From assembly GCA_013334565.1 (NCBI GenBank), contig JAAXXI010000005.1, forward strand, positions 20,306 to 84,305: a DNA stretch of 64,000 bases. Reading direction: 5' to 3'. The number at the start of each line of letters is the position of its first letter. The stretch's first letter is position 1. Made by a program: the position numbers and the translations under genes. The notes below the pieces were generated by a model. That model worked only from the letters and a program-made list of their open reading frames with translations, searched no databases and had not been told where the DNA came from. This document shows, in pieces, positions 28,540 through 37,861 of this stretch. The DNA is from Chlorobiaceae bacterium. Its GTDB lineage: Bacteria; Bacteroidota; Chlorobiia; Chlorobiales; Chlorobiaceae.

Positions 28540-29604
28540 ATGATCGACGCAATTTCGTTCACCGACAATACCTTTACCTACCTCGACCAGCGTTATCTGC
28601 CGCTCAGGGAAGAGTACATATCGACGAGGGACCACCTGCAGGCCATCGAAGCCATCAAAACGCTCGCCGTCAGAGGGGCCCCGCTTATCGGCGCATCGGC
28701 CGGTTATACCGTCGTACTCGGCATCAAAGAATACAAGGGCGACAAGGCAGGGTTTCCGGAATATTTCAAAAACCTGATCGCCGAGGTAAACGCCTCGCGT
28801 CCTACTGCCGTGAACCTTTTCTTCGCCACGAAGAAAATGGTCGCCGTCTATGAGGCCAACTACGAAGCCGATTCCCTCGAAACGCTCTTTTCGAAGATGA
28901 CCGACGAGGCCCATAAAATTTACAATGATGAGGTCGAAAACTGCGATCGCATCGCCCGCCACGGCGTCGAACTGATCAAGCGGGACTTCGCCGACGTGCT
29001 GAAAACCCGCAAGCTCAACGTCCTGACCCACTGCAATACGGGAACGCTCGCCTGCTGCGGCATCGGCACGGCGCTCGGCGTGATCCGGCTCGCATGGAAG
29101 GAGGGCCTGATCGAGCGGGTGATCACATCGGAAAGCCGTCCGCTCCTGCAGGGCCTGCGCCTGACCGCCTGGGAACTGGAGCATGACGGCATTCCGTTCG
29201 CCTCCATCTCCGACTCTTCATCAGCCATCCTGATGCAGCGCGGCATGATCGACTTCGCAGTAACCGGCGCCGACCGCATAACGGCCAACGGCGACACGGC
29301 CAACAAAATCGGCACCTACGCGCACGCAATCAGCGCCCGTCACCACGGCATTCCGTTCTATATCGCCGCTCCGATCTCGACCATCGATATCACGATGTCC
29401 GAAGGTTCGCAGATACCCATCGAAGAGCGTAACGCCGACGAGCTGCGCCAGATCTTCGGCAACCAGGTAGCCACGCCGACCACCCCGGTGGTGAACTATG
29501 CATTCGATGTTACGCCCGGCACGCTGATTCGCGGCATCATCACCGAAAAAGAAGCGGTCGTGGGAGATTACCTCAACGGACTGAAACAGCTCTTCCAGGA
29601 TTGA
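28540..29604 (+). CDS. mtnA: S-methyl-5-thioribose-1-phosphate isomerase
   Basis: KTLAVRGAPLIGASAGY, THCNTGTLACCGIGTALGVI, ESRPLLQGLRLTAWEL, GADRITANGDTANKIGTY; ATG at 28540. Confidence 0.95.
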   Translation: MIDAISFTDNTFTYLDQRYLPLREEYISTRDHLQAIEAIKTLAVRGAPLIGASAGYTVVLGIKEYKGDKAGFPEYFKNLIAEVNASRPTAVNLFFATKKMVAVYEANYEADSLETLFSKMTDEAHKIYNDEVENCDRIARHGVELIKRDFADVLKTRKLNVLTHCNTGTLACCGIGTALGVIRLAWKEGLIERVITSESRPLLQGLRLTAWELEHDGIPFASISDSSSAILMQRGMIDFAVTGADRITANGDTANKIGTYAHAISARHHGIPFYIAAPISTIDITMSEGSQIPIEERNADELRQIFGNQVATPTTPVVNYAFDVTPGTLIRGIITEKEAVVGDYLNGLKQLFQD

Positions 29605-29630
29605 GCGCTTCCAGTCCACTATGACAAAAA

Positions 29631-29670
29631 ATGAAAAAACCGGGCATAAAAAGTCCGGTTTTTTCATTTT
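29631..29670 (+). terminator. intrinsic terminator after mtnA
   Basis: AAAAAACCGG-GCATAAAAAGT-CCGGTTTTTT then T-rich; 10-bp perfect stem. Confidence 0.9.
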
Positions 29671-29774
29671 TTTCTTCCATGGAAATCAATTTGTGTGTAA
29701 CTTGATAACTATATAAACAGACGGTGCCTTAGTGCATTTCATGTTCTTTTTTTCTTTCAATCGCCAAACAAGAT

Positions 29775-31178
29775 ATGGAGGAAAGCATGAGCGAAGCTGG
29801 GTACGACTACAAGGTAGTGCGGGGATTCACCTACTCGGCGCTATTCTGGCTGGTCATCGGATTGGTCGTAGGACTCTGGATTGCGTTCGAGATGTTCAAT
29901 CCGGCACTTAACCTCACCCCCTGGCTCAGTTTCGGCCGCCTCAGGGTGGTGCACACCAACGGACTCGGCCTCGGGTTCGGTCTTGCCGGGATTTTCGCGA
30001 CAGCCTACTACATGCTGCAGCGCCTCACCAGGACACCGCTCCCCTTTCCCGGTCTCGCGAAAGCCCATCTCTACCTTTTCAATGCTGCCATAGCGCTCGC
30101 GGCCGTGAGCCTGTTCGCCGGCATGAATACGACCAAGGAATATGCCGAACTTGAATGGCCGCTCGATATCGGTGTCGTGATCCTCTGGGTCATGTTCGCC
30201 GTGAACGTCTTCGCCATCCTCATCAAGAGGAAGGAAAAACAGATGTATATCTCGCTCTGGTACATCATAGCCATGACCGTCACCATAGCGGTGCTGTACA
30301 TCGTCAACAACCTCGAAATCCCCGTTACGCTTTTCAAGTCCTATAGCGTCTATGCAGGTGCGAACGATGCCAACGTCGAGTGGTGGTACGGCCACAACAT
30401 CGTCGGGTTCATCTTTACCGTCCCTGTTCTCGCGATGTTCTATTACTTCCTCCCGAAAGCGACGGGCCTTCCCATCTACAGCCACAGGCTGTCCATCGTA
30501 TCCTTCTGGGCGCTCATCTTCGCATACCTCTGGACCGGTGCCCACCACCTGATGCTCACTCCGCTGCCCGAGTGGATCCAGACGGTGGCCATCGCATTCA
30601 GCATCTTCCTCATAGCTCCTTCCTGGGGATCGGTCGTGAACGGTTACTACACGCTCCAGGGAAACTGGGACCAGATGCGCACGAACTATCTCGTCAAGTT
30701 TTTCATCGTGGGCATAACCTTCTACGGCCTGCAGACCATACAGGGACCGACGCAGGGATTGCGCACCCTCAACGCATTCTTCCATTATACCGACTGGGTA
30801 GTCGGACACGTGCACATGGGCACGATGGGATGGGTTGCCATGACTATCTCGGCATCGTTTTATTACATGATCCCGCAAATCTGCCGTACCAAACTTTACA
30901 GCATCAAGCTTGCCAACGTCCACTTCTGGCTCATCCTTGTCGGCCAGCTGACCTGGACCGTCACCATGTGGATCGGAGGCATCCAGCAGGGGGCTATGTG
31001 GAAAGCCACGAATCCGGACGGGTCGCTGATGTACAGTTTCCTTGATGGCCTTGTATCGCTTTACCCGTATTACAGGCTGCGGTTCGTTGCCGGCATCATC
31101 TATTTCATAGGCATACTGGTGTTTGCCTGGAATATTTTCATGACGACAAGGCAACAGCCTGTCGAAGCTGAAGTATAA
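29775..31178 (+). CDS. ccoN: cbb3-type cytochrome c oxidase subunit I
   Basis: VVHTNGLGLGFGLAGIFAT, WWYGHNIVGFIFT, WTGAHHLMLTPLPEW, TDWVVGHVHMGTMGW metal/heme ligand motifs. Confidence 0.95.
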   Translation: MEESMSEAGYDYKVVRGFTYSALFWLVIGLVVGLWIAFEMFNPALNLTPWLSFGRLRVVHTNGLGLGFGLAGIFATAYYMLQRLTRTPLPFPGLAKAHLYLFNAAIALAAVSLFAGMNTTKEYAELEWPLDIGVVILWVMFAVNVFAILIKRKEKQMYISLWYIIAMTVTIAVLYIVNNLEIPVTLFKSYSVYAGANDANVEWWYGHNIVGFIFTVPVLAMFYYFLPKATGLPIYSHRLSIVSFWALIFAYLWTGAHHLMLTPLPEWIQTVAIAFSIFLIAPSWGSVVNGYYTLQGNWDQMRTNYLVKFFIVGITFYGLQTIQGPTQGLRTLNAFFHYTDWVVGHVHMGTMGWVAMTISASFYYMIPQICRTKLYSIKLANVHFWLILVGQLTWTVTMWIGGIQQGAMWKATNPDGSLMYSFLDGLVSLYPYYRLRFVAGIIYFIGILVFAWNIFMTTRQQPVEAEV

Positions 31179-31208
31179 ACGACAAACCCGCAAACAGGAG
31201 CTGCAATC

Positions 31209-31880
31209 ATGGGTATCAATTCCAAACCGGTTGTTTTCGCTGTCTTGTCGGCAGCAGTGATTCTTGTCGGAACCGTCGTTACCGTCTTCGTCCCCCTGTT
31301 CATGCCCTCTACCCAGCCGGCAAGCCCTTACGTCAAACCTTATACAGCCGTCGAGCTTGAAGGTCGGGATATCTATATGAGGGAAGGGTGCAACAACTGC
31401 CACACCCAGACTGTCCGCCCCCTGAGGACCGAAGTGCTTCGTTACGGCGAATATTCCAAACCCGAAGAGTTCGCCTACGACAGGCCGTTCCTCTGGGGCT
31501 CGCGCAGGACCGGGCCCGATCTTGCAAGGATCGGCGGCAAATACCCCGATTCATGGCACTACAGCCACATGGAAAGCCCGCAACGCCTGTTCCAGAAATC
31601 CAACATGCCCCCCTACGGATGGATGGCAATGAACAGGCTCGATATTTCGAACTCCTTCAGGAAAACATCGATCCTGAAATACGGCTATTCTGAAAGTGAC
31701 GTAAAGAACCAGATCGACGAATACAGGGCGACGGTGACATCCGACAGCTACCCTTCGAAAGAAAGCCGTGACAAGATCACGCCTCCCGAGCTTCGGAAAG
31801 ATCTCACCGAAATGGACGCCATGGTCGCCTACCTGCAGAAACTTGGGCGCGATGTGAAAAACATGGAGGCTGCAAAGTGA
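31209..31880 (+). CDS. ccoO: cbb3-type oxidase mono-heme cytochrome c subunit II
   Basis: YTAVELEGRDIYMREGCNNCHTQTVRPLRTEVLRYGEYSK. Confidence 0.95.
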   Translation: MGINSKPVVFAVLSAAVILVGTVVTVFVPLFMPSTQPASPYVKPYTAVELEGRDIYMREGCNNCHTQTVRPLRTEVLRYGEYSKPEEFAYDRPFLWGSRRTGPDLARIGGKYPDSWHYSHMESPQRLFQKSNMPPYGWMAMNRLDISNSFRKTSILKYGYSESDVKNQIDEYRATVTSDSYPSKESRDKITPPELRKDLTEMDAMVAYLQKLGRDVKNMEAAK

Positions 31881-32020
31881 ATTTCTCCGCATGGGCATAC
31901 GTTGTCTTCACGGTTCTTCTTGCACTGGTGATGCTGGGAATCATCATTTATTACTACAATCCCCGCAGAAAACAGGAAGTTGAGAAACCAAAGCAGAGAA
32001 TGCTCGATGAAGACGAATGA
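31877..32020 (+). CDS. ccoQ: CcoQ/FixQ-like small membrane subunit
   Basis: GTG start overlapping the ccoO stop: VNFSAWAYVVFTVLLALVMLGIIIYYYNPRRKQEVEKPKQRMLDEDE*; absent from the ORF track because it is short. Confidence 0.8.
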   Translation: MNFSAWAYVVFTVLLALVMLGIIIYYYNPRRKQEVEKPKQRMLDEDE

Positions 32021-32532
32021 ACGGCATGACCGGAACTCATAAAACTTTCGCCATCAATCAACAGGAGACTGATATGAACGACACTCCGGAAATCCAGGAG
32101 GGGCACAACAGTATACCGAAAGGCTGGCTTGTTTTCTTTTTTGCCGCCATTGTCTTCGTGATCTGGTATGTGGTTTCCTACACGCCCGCAATATCGGGAT
32201 GGTCTTTCTACAAGAAATATGAGCAGGAGATGGCGGCGGCGGCGAAAAACGAAGCGGCGAAACCTGCCGGCAGTTATGCCGGAAACGAGAATGCCATCGG
32301 CGAGGGCAAGGAAATTTTTGCGGCCAACTGTGCCGCCTGCCACAATGCCGACGCTTCGGGCGGCATCGGACCGAACCTCACCGCTGCGCTCAAATACGGA
32401 TCAGCAGAGAAAGATCTTGTCGAATCCGTTTCAAAAGGCAGGCCGAACGGTATGCCGGGGTTCCTTCCGCAACTTGGTCAGGACAGGATCGGCAAGGTAG
32501 TTGCATTCCTTGAAAAGCTGAGGAATAAATAA
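32017..32532 (+). CDS. ccoP: CcoP-like membrane-anchored cytochrome c (single heme motif)
   Basis: one TM (GWLVFFFAAIVFVIWYVV) and one CAACH heme motif; start may be 32074. Confidence 0.85.
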   Translation: MNGMTGTHKTFAINQQETDMNDTPEIQEGHNSIPKGWLVFFFAAIVFVIWYVVSYTPAISGWSFYKKYEQEMAAAAKNEAAKPAGSYAGNENAIGEGKEIFAANCAACHNADASGGIGPNLTAALKYGSAEKDLVESVSKGRPNGMPGFLPQLGQDRIGKVVAFLEKLRNK

Positions 32533-32585
32533 ATCAGGAGGTTCAATGCCGTTTCACTCCATACATCAAAACCGGACCCGACATC

Positions 32586-33689
32586 GTGTGGAAGAAGTAC
32601 CGGACCGCAGTTGAAATCTTTCAGGCAGTGCTCCTCAGCGGCCTGCCTTTTCTTTCGATCAATGGACAGAGCGCCCTGCGGTTCGATATCGCCGAGCTCA
32701 AGCTCTATTTTTTCGGGACCGTGATCTGGATCAGGGAGTTTTACCTGATCCTTGCCGTCACCCTGTTTTTCCTGCTGTTCATCACTTTCGTCACTGCGGT
32801 ATTCGGCAGGATATGGTGCGGATGGCTCTGCCCCCAGACGGTACTGCTCGACCTGAGCGATATCATCGCGAAACGGTTCGGGCGCAACATACGCAAAACG
32901 GCCCAGAAAGTCCTGCTGTTCCCCTTTTCAGCACTTGTCTCGTTCGCGCTCATTTCCTATTTCATCCCACCCTCTGAAACAGTTCACCGCCTCTTCGTTT
33001 CACCGCTCGTCACGGGATTCTTCATCGTCCTCCTGGTGTCGGTCTACTTCGAGCTCACTATTCTCGGCAGGAGGTTCTGCACCTCGATCTGCCCTTACTC
33101 CATGCTCCAGAACGTCCTTTTCGACAAGGATACCGTCGTCATAGAGTACGACGTTTCGCGTGACGACACCTGCATGAAATGCGACGAATGCGTAAGGGTT
33201 TGCCCGGTGGGTATTGACATCAAGAAAGGGTTGAGCACCAGCTGCATCGCCTGCGCGGAATGCATCGATGTCTGCCGCGCCATCAGCGGAAAAAGGGGAA
33301 TGCCGCCCTTCCCTGATTACAAGGGGAACGTGCTCCGACCGAAAACCTTCCTGATGGGAGGCATCACTGCCGCTTCTGCCGCAATACTGCTGTTCCTTGT
33401 CCTGGGCCGACCCCTGTTCGACTTCATGGTCACCAGGGATTCTGACCCGCTTCCACCGGGACTGAACCGCTACTCGTACACGGTCTATAACAACAGCCCG
33501 AAAACCATCGCGCTCGAACTCTCTTCACCGGACCCGGTTACCATCATCGGCGAGCGCTCGCTGCAGGTGAAACCATTTGCGGCCATCCACGGTAAAATCT
33601 TGCTGAAAACGACCGGGAAACCCGACAGGGTAACCATCACCCTTTCCGGCGAAAACATTTCAATCAACAGGGAAACCGGTTTCCTATGA
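32586..33689 (+). CDS. ccoG: CcoG/FixG/RdxA-type 4Fe-4S ferredoxin membrane protein
   Basis: RIWCGWLCPQTVL, CMKCDECVRVCPVGID, CIACAECIDVC. Confidence 0.93.
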   Translation: MWKKYRTAVEIFQAVLLSGLPFLSINGQSALRFDIAELKLYFFGTVIWIREFYLILAVTLFFLLFITFVTAVFGRIWCGWLCPQTVLLDLSDIIAKRFGRNIRKTAQKVLLFPFSALVSFALISYFIPPSETVHRLFVSPLVTGFFIVLLVSVYFELTILGRRFCTSICPYSMLQNVLFDKDTVVIEYDVSRDDTCMKCDECVRVCPVGIDIKKGLSTSCIACAECIDVCRAISGKRGMPPFPDYKGNVLRPKTFLMGGITAASAAILLFLVLGRPLFDFMVTRDSDPLPPGLNRYSYTVYNNSPKTIALELSSPDPVTIIGERSLQVKPFAAIHGKILLKTTGKPDRVTITLSGENISINRETGFL

Positions 33690-34129
33690 ACCTGAAGATT
33701 TTCCTCTCCATCCTTGTCCCGATGTTCCTCGTTGCGTTGGGTACCGGCATCTATATGGCATACAGCTTTGAAGAAGGGCTTGTGGACGACAACTACTACG
33801 AAAAAGGAAAGGAGTATTTCCACGCCAGAGGCCTCGAACGGCAACTCGGACTGGCGATCGAACCGCAGCATCCCCTCGGCAGGGGAAACAACGACATCGG
33901 CGTCACGGTCACTTCACATGGAAAACCGCTCGAGCATGCCGCACTCACCCTTTTCATCGGCAACGTTTCGACAAAGGGTTATGACCGCAACCTGAAAATG
34001 ACGGAACGCTCGCCCGGCAACTACCACGCCGAGGCGCTCATCCCGTCCGGAGGCAAGTGGCTGATGCGTGTGGACTTTGAAAAAAACAACCTTTCGACAA
34101 ACAGAAAATGGTTTTTCGACGTCAACTGA
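33686..34129 (+). CDS. ccoH: FixH/CcoH family protein
   Basis: N-terminal TM, DDNYYEKGKEY motif typical of FixH; position in cco cluster. Confidence 0.85.
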   Translation: MNLKIFLSILVPMFLVALGTGIYMAYSFEEGLVDDNYYEKGKEYFHARGLERQLGLAIEPQHPLGRGNNDIGVTVTSHGKPLEHAALTLFIGNVSTKGYDRNLKMTERSPGNYHAEALIPSGGKWLMRVDFEKNNLSTNRKWFFDVN

Positions 34130-34533
34130 CCACCCTTGGACAATTAGCGGCCATCGCAAGCCTGCTGGCAATGTTCACCCTGCGGACCGCTGCCGCCGCC
34201 GATTGCAATTTTTCCGAAGGCCCATGCACAAAAACTGCGGGCAACAGGACAGTGACCCTCGACATAGGCCCCAAACCCCCGAAGGCGATGCAGCAACTGA
34301 CCTTCACTCTCACCATCACTCCCTGCGCATCGCTCCCTGACACACTCGTGATCGACCTCGGCATGCCCGGCATGGTGATGGGTGTCAATCAGGTTGTGAT
34401 GAAAAAAACAAACGCCTGCACCTGGAAAGGAACGGGAATCATTGTCCGGTGCATGAGCGGAAGAACGCTCTGGCAGGCAACGGTCCTCTCCGAAGCGCTG
34501 AACAACACCGCATTCACCTTCGATGTCAGATAG
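34108..34533 (+). CDS. secreted Cys/Met-containing FixH/YtkA-like periplasmic protein
   Basis: signal peptide; DLGMPGMVMGVNQVVM, five cysteines in the mature part; between ccoH and ccoI with overlapping ends. Confidence 0.7.
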   Translation: MVFRRQLTTLGQLAAIASLLAMFTLRTAAAADCNFSEGPCTKTAGNRTVTLDIGPKPPKAMQQLTFTLTITPCASLPDTLVIDLGMPGMVMGVNQVVMKKTNACTWKGTGIIVRCMSGRTLWQATVLSEALNNTAFTFDVR

Positions 34534-36946
34534 CGGGCCTGCGGCAGATACGATCAGGTGTGCCCACTGCCTGCAGGAAACAGGCCCGGGTTCGGCAATC
34601 ACCGCTACGATCGACGGCGAAGAGAAACAGTTCTGTTGTCACGGTTGCCTCGGCATTTACGAACTGATCCGGAAAAACTCCCTCGATGCCTTTTACAGCA
34701 AGAGATGCGACTGGCAGCCGGGACCTCCGGAAACCGGGGCAAGAATAAGCACGGCTTCTTTCGACGGCACCGTGACGGGATCAGGTGAAGAACTCCATAT
34801 CGAACTTGTGCTTGCCGGCATCCGCTGCGCTTCGTGCATCTGGCTCATTGAAAAATACCTGATGAAGTTCGAGGGCATCCTGTCGGTAAGGGTTAACTAT
34901 GCCACACACCGTGCCGCCGTGTCATGGAACCCGCAGAAAACCGGGCTCGAAACCATCCTGGAAGCTGTCCGTTCCATAGGCTACATTCCGCATCCCTGCC
35001 GGCCGGGCGGTGACGCCGATATCGTTGCAAGGGAAAAACAGGATATCCTGCTCCGTTTCGGGACGGCATCATTCTTTTCGATGCAGCTTATGCTTTTTTC
35101 CGCAGCCCTGTATGCCGGTTTTTTCCAGGGCATGGAGACGCGCTACAAGTTTGCCTTCCAGCTCATCTCCTGCGCTCTCGCGACACCTGTCGTTTTCTAT
35201 TCGGGGCTCCCGTTCCTGGCCGGAGCATGGCGCTCGATCAGAACAGGGTCGCCCAACATGGACCTGCTTGTCGCGCTCGGCTCCCTTTCAGCCTATTGTT
35301 ACAGTGTGGCCATGATTGTGTTTGGGGGCGAAGTCTATTTCGATACCGCCGCGATGATCATCACCTTCATCCTGCTCGGCAGGTTTCTTGAGGCCGGTTC
35401 GCGGCTGAAAGCCGGCAACGCCATCAACGAACTGCTCGAACTTCAGCCCCGGGAAGCGCTGGTGGTCCGGGCAACCGGAGAACGCATCCTGCTTCCGGTT
35501 TCGGAGGTACAGCCGGGCGACCGTATCGAAGTTATCCCCGGCGACCGTATACCCCTTGACGGAAAGGTCGTCGACGGGGAGGCCGAAGTGAACGAATCGA
35601 TGCTGACGGGTGAATCGAACGCGGTGCTCAAAACCCCGGGAAGCAAGGTATTCGCAGGAACGTTCCCGCTCAACGGGCGCCTCGGCATCAAGGTCGAAGG
35701 CAATGCGGCCGAAACCGTCCTCGCGGGAATCATCCGAACCGTCCGGGAAGCGCAGTCACGCAGGGCGCCCATACAGGGAGTCGCCGACAGAACCGCCGGA
35801 TATTTCATTCCGGCAACCATCGCGCTGGCCGTGATGACCTTCACCTGGTGGAAATTCACGTCGGGCAACACCGTCGCGGCCCTCATGAATGCGGTTTCCG
35901 TGCTTGTCATCGCCTGCCCCTGCGCCCTCGGGCTCGCAACTCCCCTGGCGATCCTCGTCGGGACGACGGCCGCCGGGAAAAAAGGGATCCTTGTCAAAGG
36001 AGGTGATGTTTTCGAGAAGGTTTCGCAAACCACCCATGTCGTGCTCGACAAAACCGGCACCATCACCGAAGGGAAACCCTCCATCACCGATCTCGTCGAT
36101 TTCGGGACAACCGAAAGGTTCCTCCGGCATATCGCCTCGCTCGAAGCCTCTTCGGAACACCCGGCAGGCAGGGCCATAGCTGCTTCATGGAACGAAGATC
36201 TTCTTGAACACACCCGTTTCAGGGCAGTTCCCGGCAAGGGAGTCTCCGCGGTCATCGACGGGGAAACCTGGTCCGCCGGCTCAAAAGAGTTCATCACCAG
36301 TCAGGGGATAACGGTTACCGAAAAACTGGCAGAAAAAGCCGATGCGTTTGAGACCGAAGGCAAAACGGTCGTCTGGGCGGCACGCGGGAAAACGCCGGCC
36401 GGGATGGTCGGACTGATCGACGATTTGAGACGGGACGCTCTGCCGATGATAGAGGCCCTCCGAAGGAGGAAGCTCCGGCTCTCCATCCTTACCGGAGACA
36501 ACGGCGGGGTTGCTGCGTATATCTCCTCGAAATGCGGCATCAGCGACGTACAGTACCGGCTGGAGCCGGCTGAAAAGGCGGAAATTATCGAACGCATGAA
36601 AAAAGGGGGGGCATGTGTCCTCATGGTCGGCGACGGCATCAACGATGCGCCGGCGCTCACCGCAGCCGATACGGGCGTCACGCTCGGAAACGCGACGGGG
36701 ATCGCCCTCGAATGCGCCGATGTGGCCATCCTGAAAAATGACCTCACGCTTCTCGACACCCTCATCGACAGCTCGAGGAAATGTTTTTCCGTCATCAGGC
36801 AGAACCTTTTCTGGGCTTTTTCGTATAATCTCATTGCTTTGCCGCTTGCCATGTTGGGCCTTCTCCATCCAATCATGTCTTCATTTTTCATGGCGGCAAG
36901 TTCGCTGATCGTGGTCGGCAATTCCCTGCGCTTGCGTAAAACCTGA
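34523..36946 (+). CDS. ccoI: CcoI-type heavy-metal (copper) P-type ATPase
   Basis: IRCASCIWLIEKYL metal-binding domain, VIACPCALGLATPLA, DKTGTITEGKPS, MVGDGINDAPAL. Confidence 0.94.
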   Translation: MSDSGPAADTIRCAHCLQETGPGSAITATIDGEEKQFCCHGCLGIYELIRKNSLDAFYSKRCDWQPGPPETGARISTASFDGTVTGSGEELHIELVLAGIRCASCIWLIEKYLMKFEGILSVRVNYATHRAAVSWNPQKTGLETILEAVRSIGYIPHPCRPGGDADIVAREKQDILLRFGTASFFSMQLMLFSAALYAGFFQGMETRYKFAFQLISCALATPVVFYSGLPFLAGAWRSIRTGSPNMDLLVALGSLSAYCYSVAMIVFGGEVYFDTAAMIITFILLGRFLEAGSRLKAGNAINELLELQPREALVVRATGERILLPVSEVQPGDRIEVIPGDRIPLDGKVVDGEAEVNESMLTGESNAVLKTPGSKVFAGTFPLNGRLGIKVEGNAAETVLAGIIRTVREAQSRRAPIQGVADRTAGYFIPATIALAVMTFTWWKFTSGNTVAALMNAVSVLVIACPCALGLATPLAILVGTTAAGKKGILVKGGDVFEKVSQTTHVVLDKTGTITEGKPSITDLVDFGTTERFLRHIASLEASSEHPAGRAIAASWNEDLLEHTRFRAVPGKGVSAVIDGETWSAGSKEFITSQGITVTEKLAEKADAFETEGKTVVWAARGKTPAGMVGLIDDLRRDALPMIEALRRRKLRLSILTGDNGGVAAYISSKCGISDVQYRLEPAEKAEIIERMKKGGACVLMVGDGINDAPALTAADTGVTLGNATGIALECADVAILKNDLTLLDTLIDSSRKCFSVIRQNLFWAFSYNLIALPLAMLGLLHPIMSSFFMAASSLIVVGNSLRLRKT

Positions 36947-36957
36947 GTCAACCCCTT

Positions 36958-37137
36958 ATGAGCAGCATCTTTTTCCTGATCGGTATCGGCTTTTTCGTCG
37001 GCACCGCGGCATGGCTCCTGTTTATCTGGGCGGTCAGGAGCGGTCAGTTCGACGATCCCGAAGCGCCGAAATACAGGATCCTCGACGATGACGACGATGA
37101 GTGGCCCGCCAAGCGGACAGAGGAAAATCAATCATGA
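36958..37137 (+). CDS. ccoS: CcoS-like small membrane protein (cbb3 oxidase maturation)
   Basis: MSSIFFLIGIGFFVGTAAWLLFIWAVRSGQFDDPEAPKYRILDDDDD...; ATGA overlap with the next gene; absent from the ORF track. Confidence 0.9.
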   Translation: MSSIFFLIGIGFFVGTAAWLLFIWAVRSGQFDDPEAPKYRILDDDDDEWPAKRTEENQS

Positions 37138-37811
37138 ACAGCCTGGCTTTAGCCATGTTCATCACTGGTCTTGCCGGCGGCTTCGGCCATTGTATCGGCA
37201 TGTGCGGCCCAGTTGTCGCGGCTTTTTCGCTCGGTGAACAGGAAAAAGGATGGCTTCGCCATCTGCTCTTCCATCTTGGCAGGGTCACGACCTACTCCCT
37301 GCTCGGAGCTTTTGCCGCATTGACCGGCTCGTTCCTCATGCTTGCCGCATCGATCGAAACGGTGCAGCGTGCGGTTCTCGTCATCGCAGGCATTTCCATC
37401 GTACTCATGGGGCTTGCCAGTGCCGGCTGGATTCCGTTGATGGCGAAAATCACAACCTGCAATCCCGGTCTTCCTGTTTTCGGCAGGGTCCTTCGTCATT
37501 TTGAAGGCCCCCTGACTCCCGGGACTTATTATCCCCTGGGTCTTGTCTTCGGTTTCTTTCCCTGCGGGCTCTCCTACACAGCACTTCTGACAACGGCACG
37601 GGCATCGATGGGAAGCAGCGACCGGGTCTCGGCATTGCTCACCGGCATTTCGCTGATGTTCCTTTTCGGGGCTGGAACAACGCCCGCACTGCTTCTCTTG
37701 GGAAAAGCCGCTCACGGCATCGGCGAAAAATTACGGAAAAGGCTTTATCGGCTGGCAAGCATCATCATGATATTTACCGGGATATCGTTTATTGTTTCGG
37801 CTTTGAAATGA
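37134..37811 (+). CDS. TauE/SafE (UreH-like) family membrane protein of cbb3 loci
   Basis: FITGLAGGFGHCIGMCGPVVAAF, FGFFPCGLSYTALLTT. Confidence 0.9.
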   Translation: MNSLALAMFITGLAGGFGHCIGMCGPVVAAFSLGEQEKGWLRHLLFHLGRVTTYSLLGAFAALTGSFLMLAASIETVQRAVLVIAGISIVLMGLASAGWIPLMAKITTCNPGLPVFGRVLRHFEGPLTPGTYYPLGLVFGFFPCGLSYTALLTTARASMGSSDRVSALLTGISLMFLFGAGTTPALLLLGKAAHGIGEKLRKRLYRLASIIMIFTGISFIVSALK

Positions 37812-37861
37812 TATCTTCCCAATAGAGCCTCACAGAAAAAAACCGATCTTTCATCTCCTGC

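Noticed and set aside
29690-29730. Possible FNR-like box (CTTGATAACTATAT) upstream of ccoN
   Set aside because: Only one half-site (TTGAT) matches the TTGAT-N4-ATCAA consensus; too weak to call.
29841-31403. 520-aa minus-strand ORF antisense to ccoN/ccoO
   Set aside because: Composition is typical of an antisense shadow in a GC-rich gene (His/Asp/Arg/Glu-rich, no motif); the plus strand encodes clear CcoN/CcoO.
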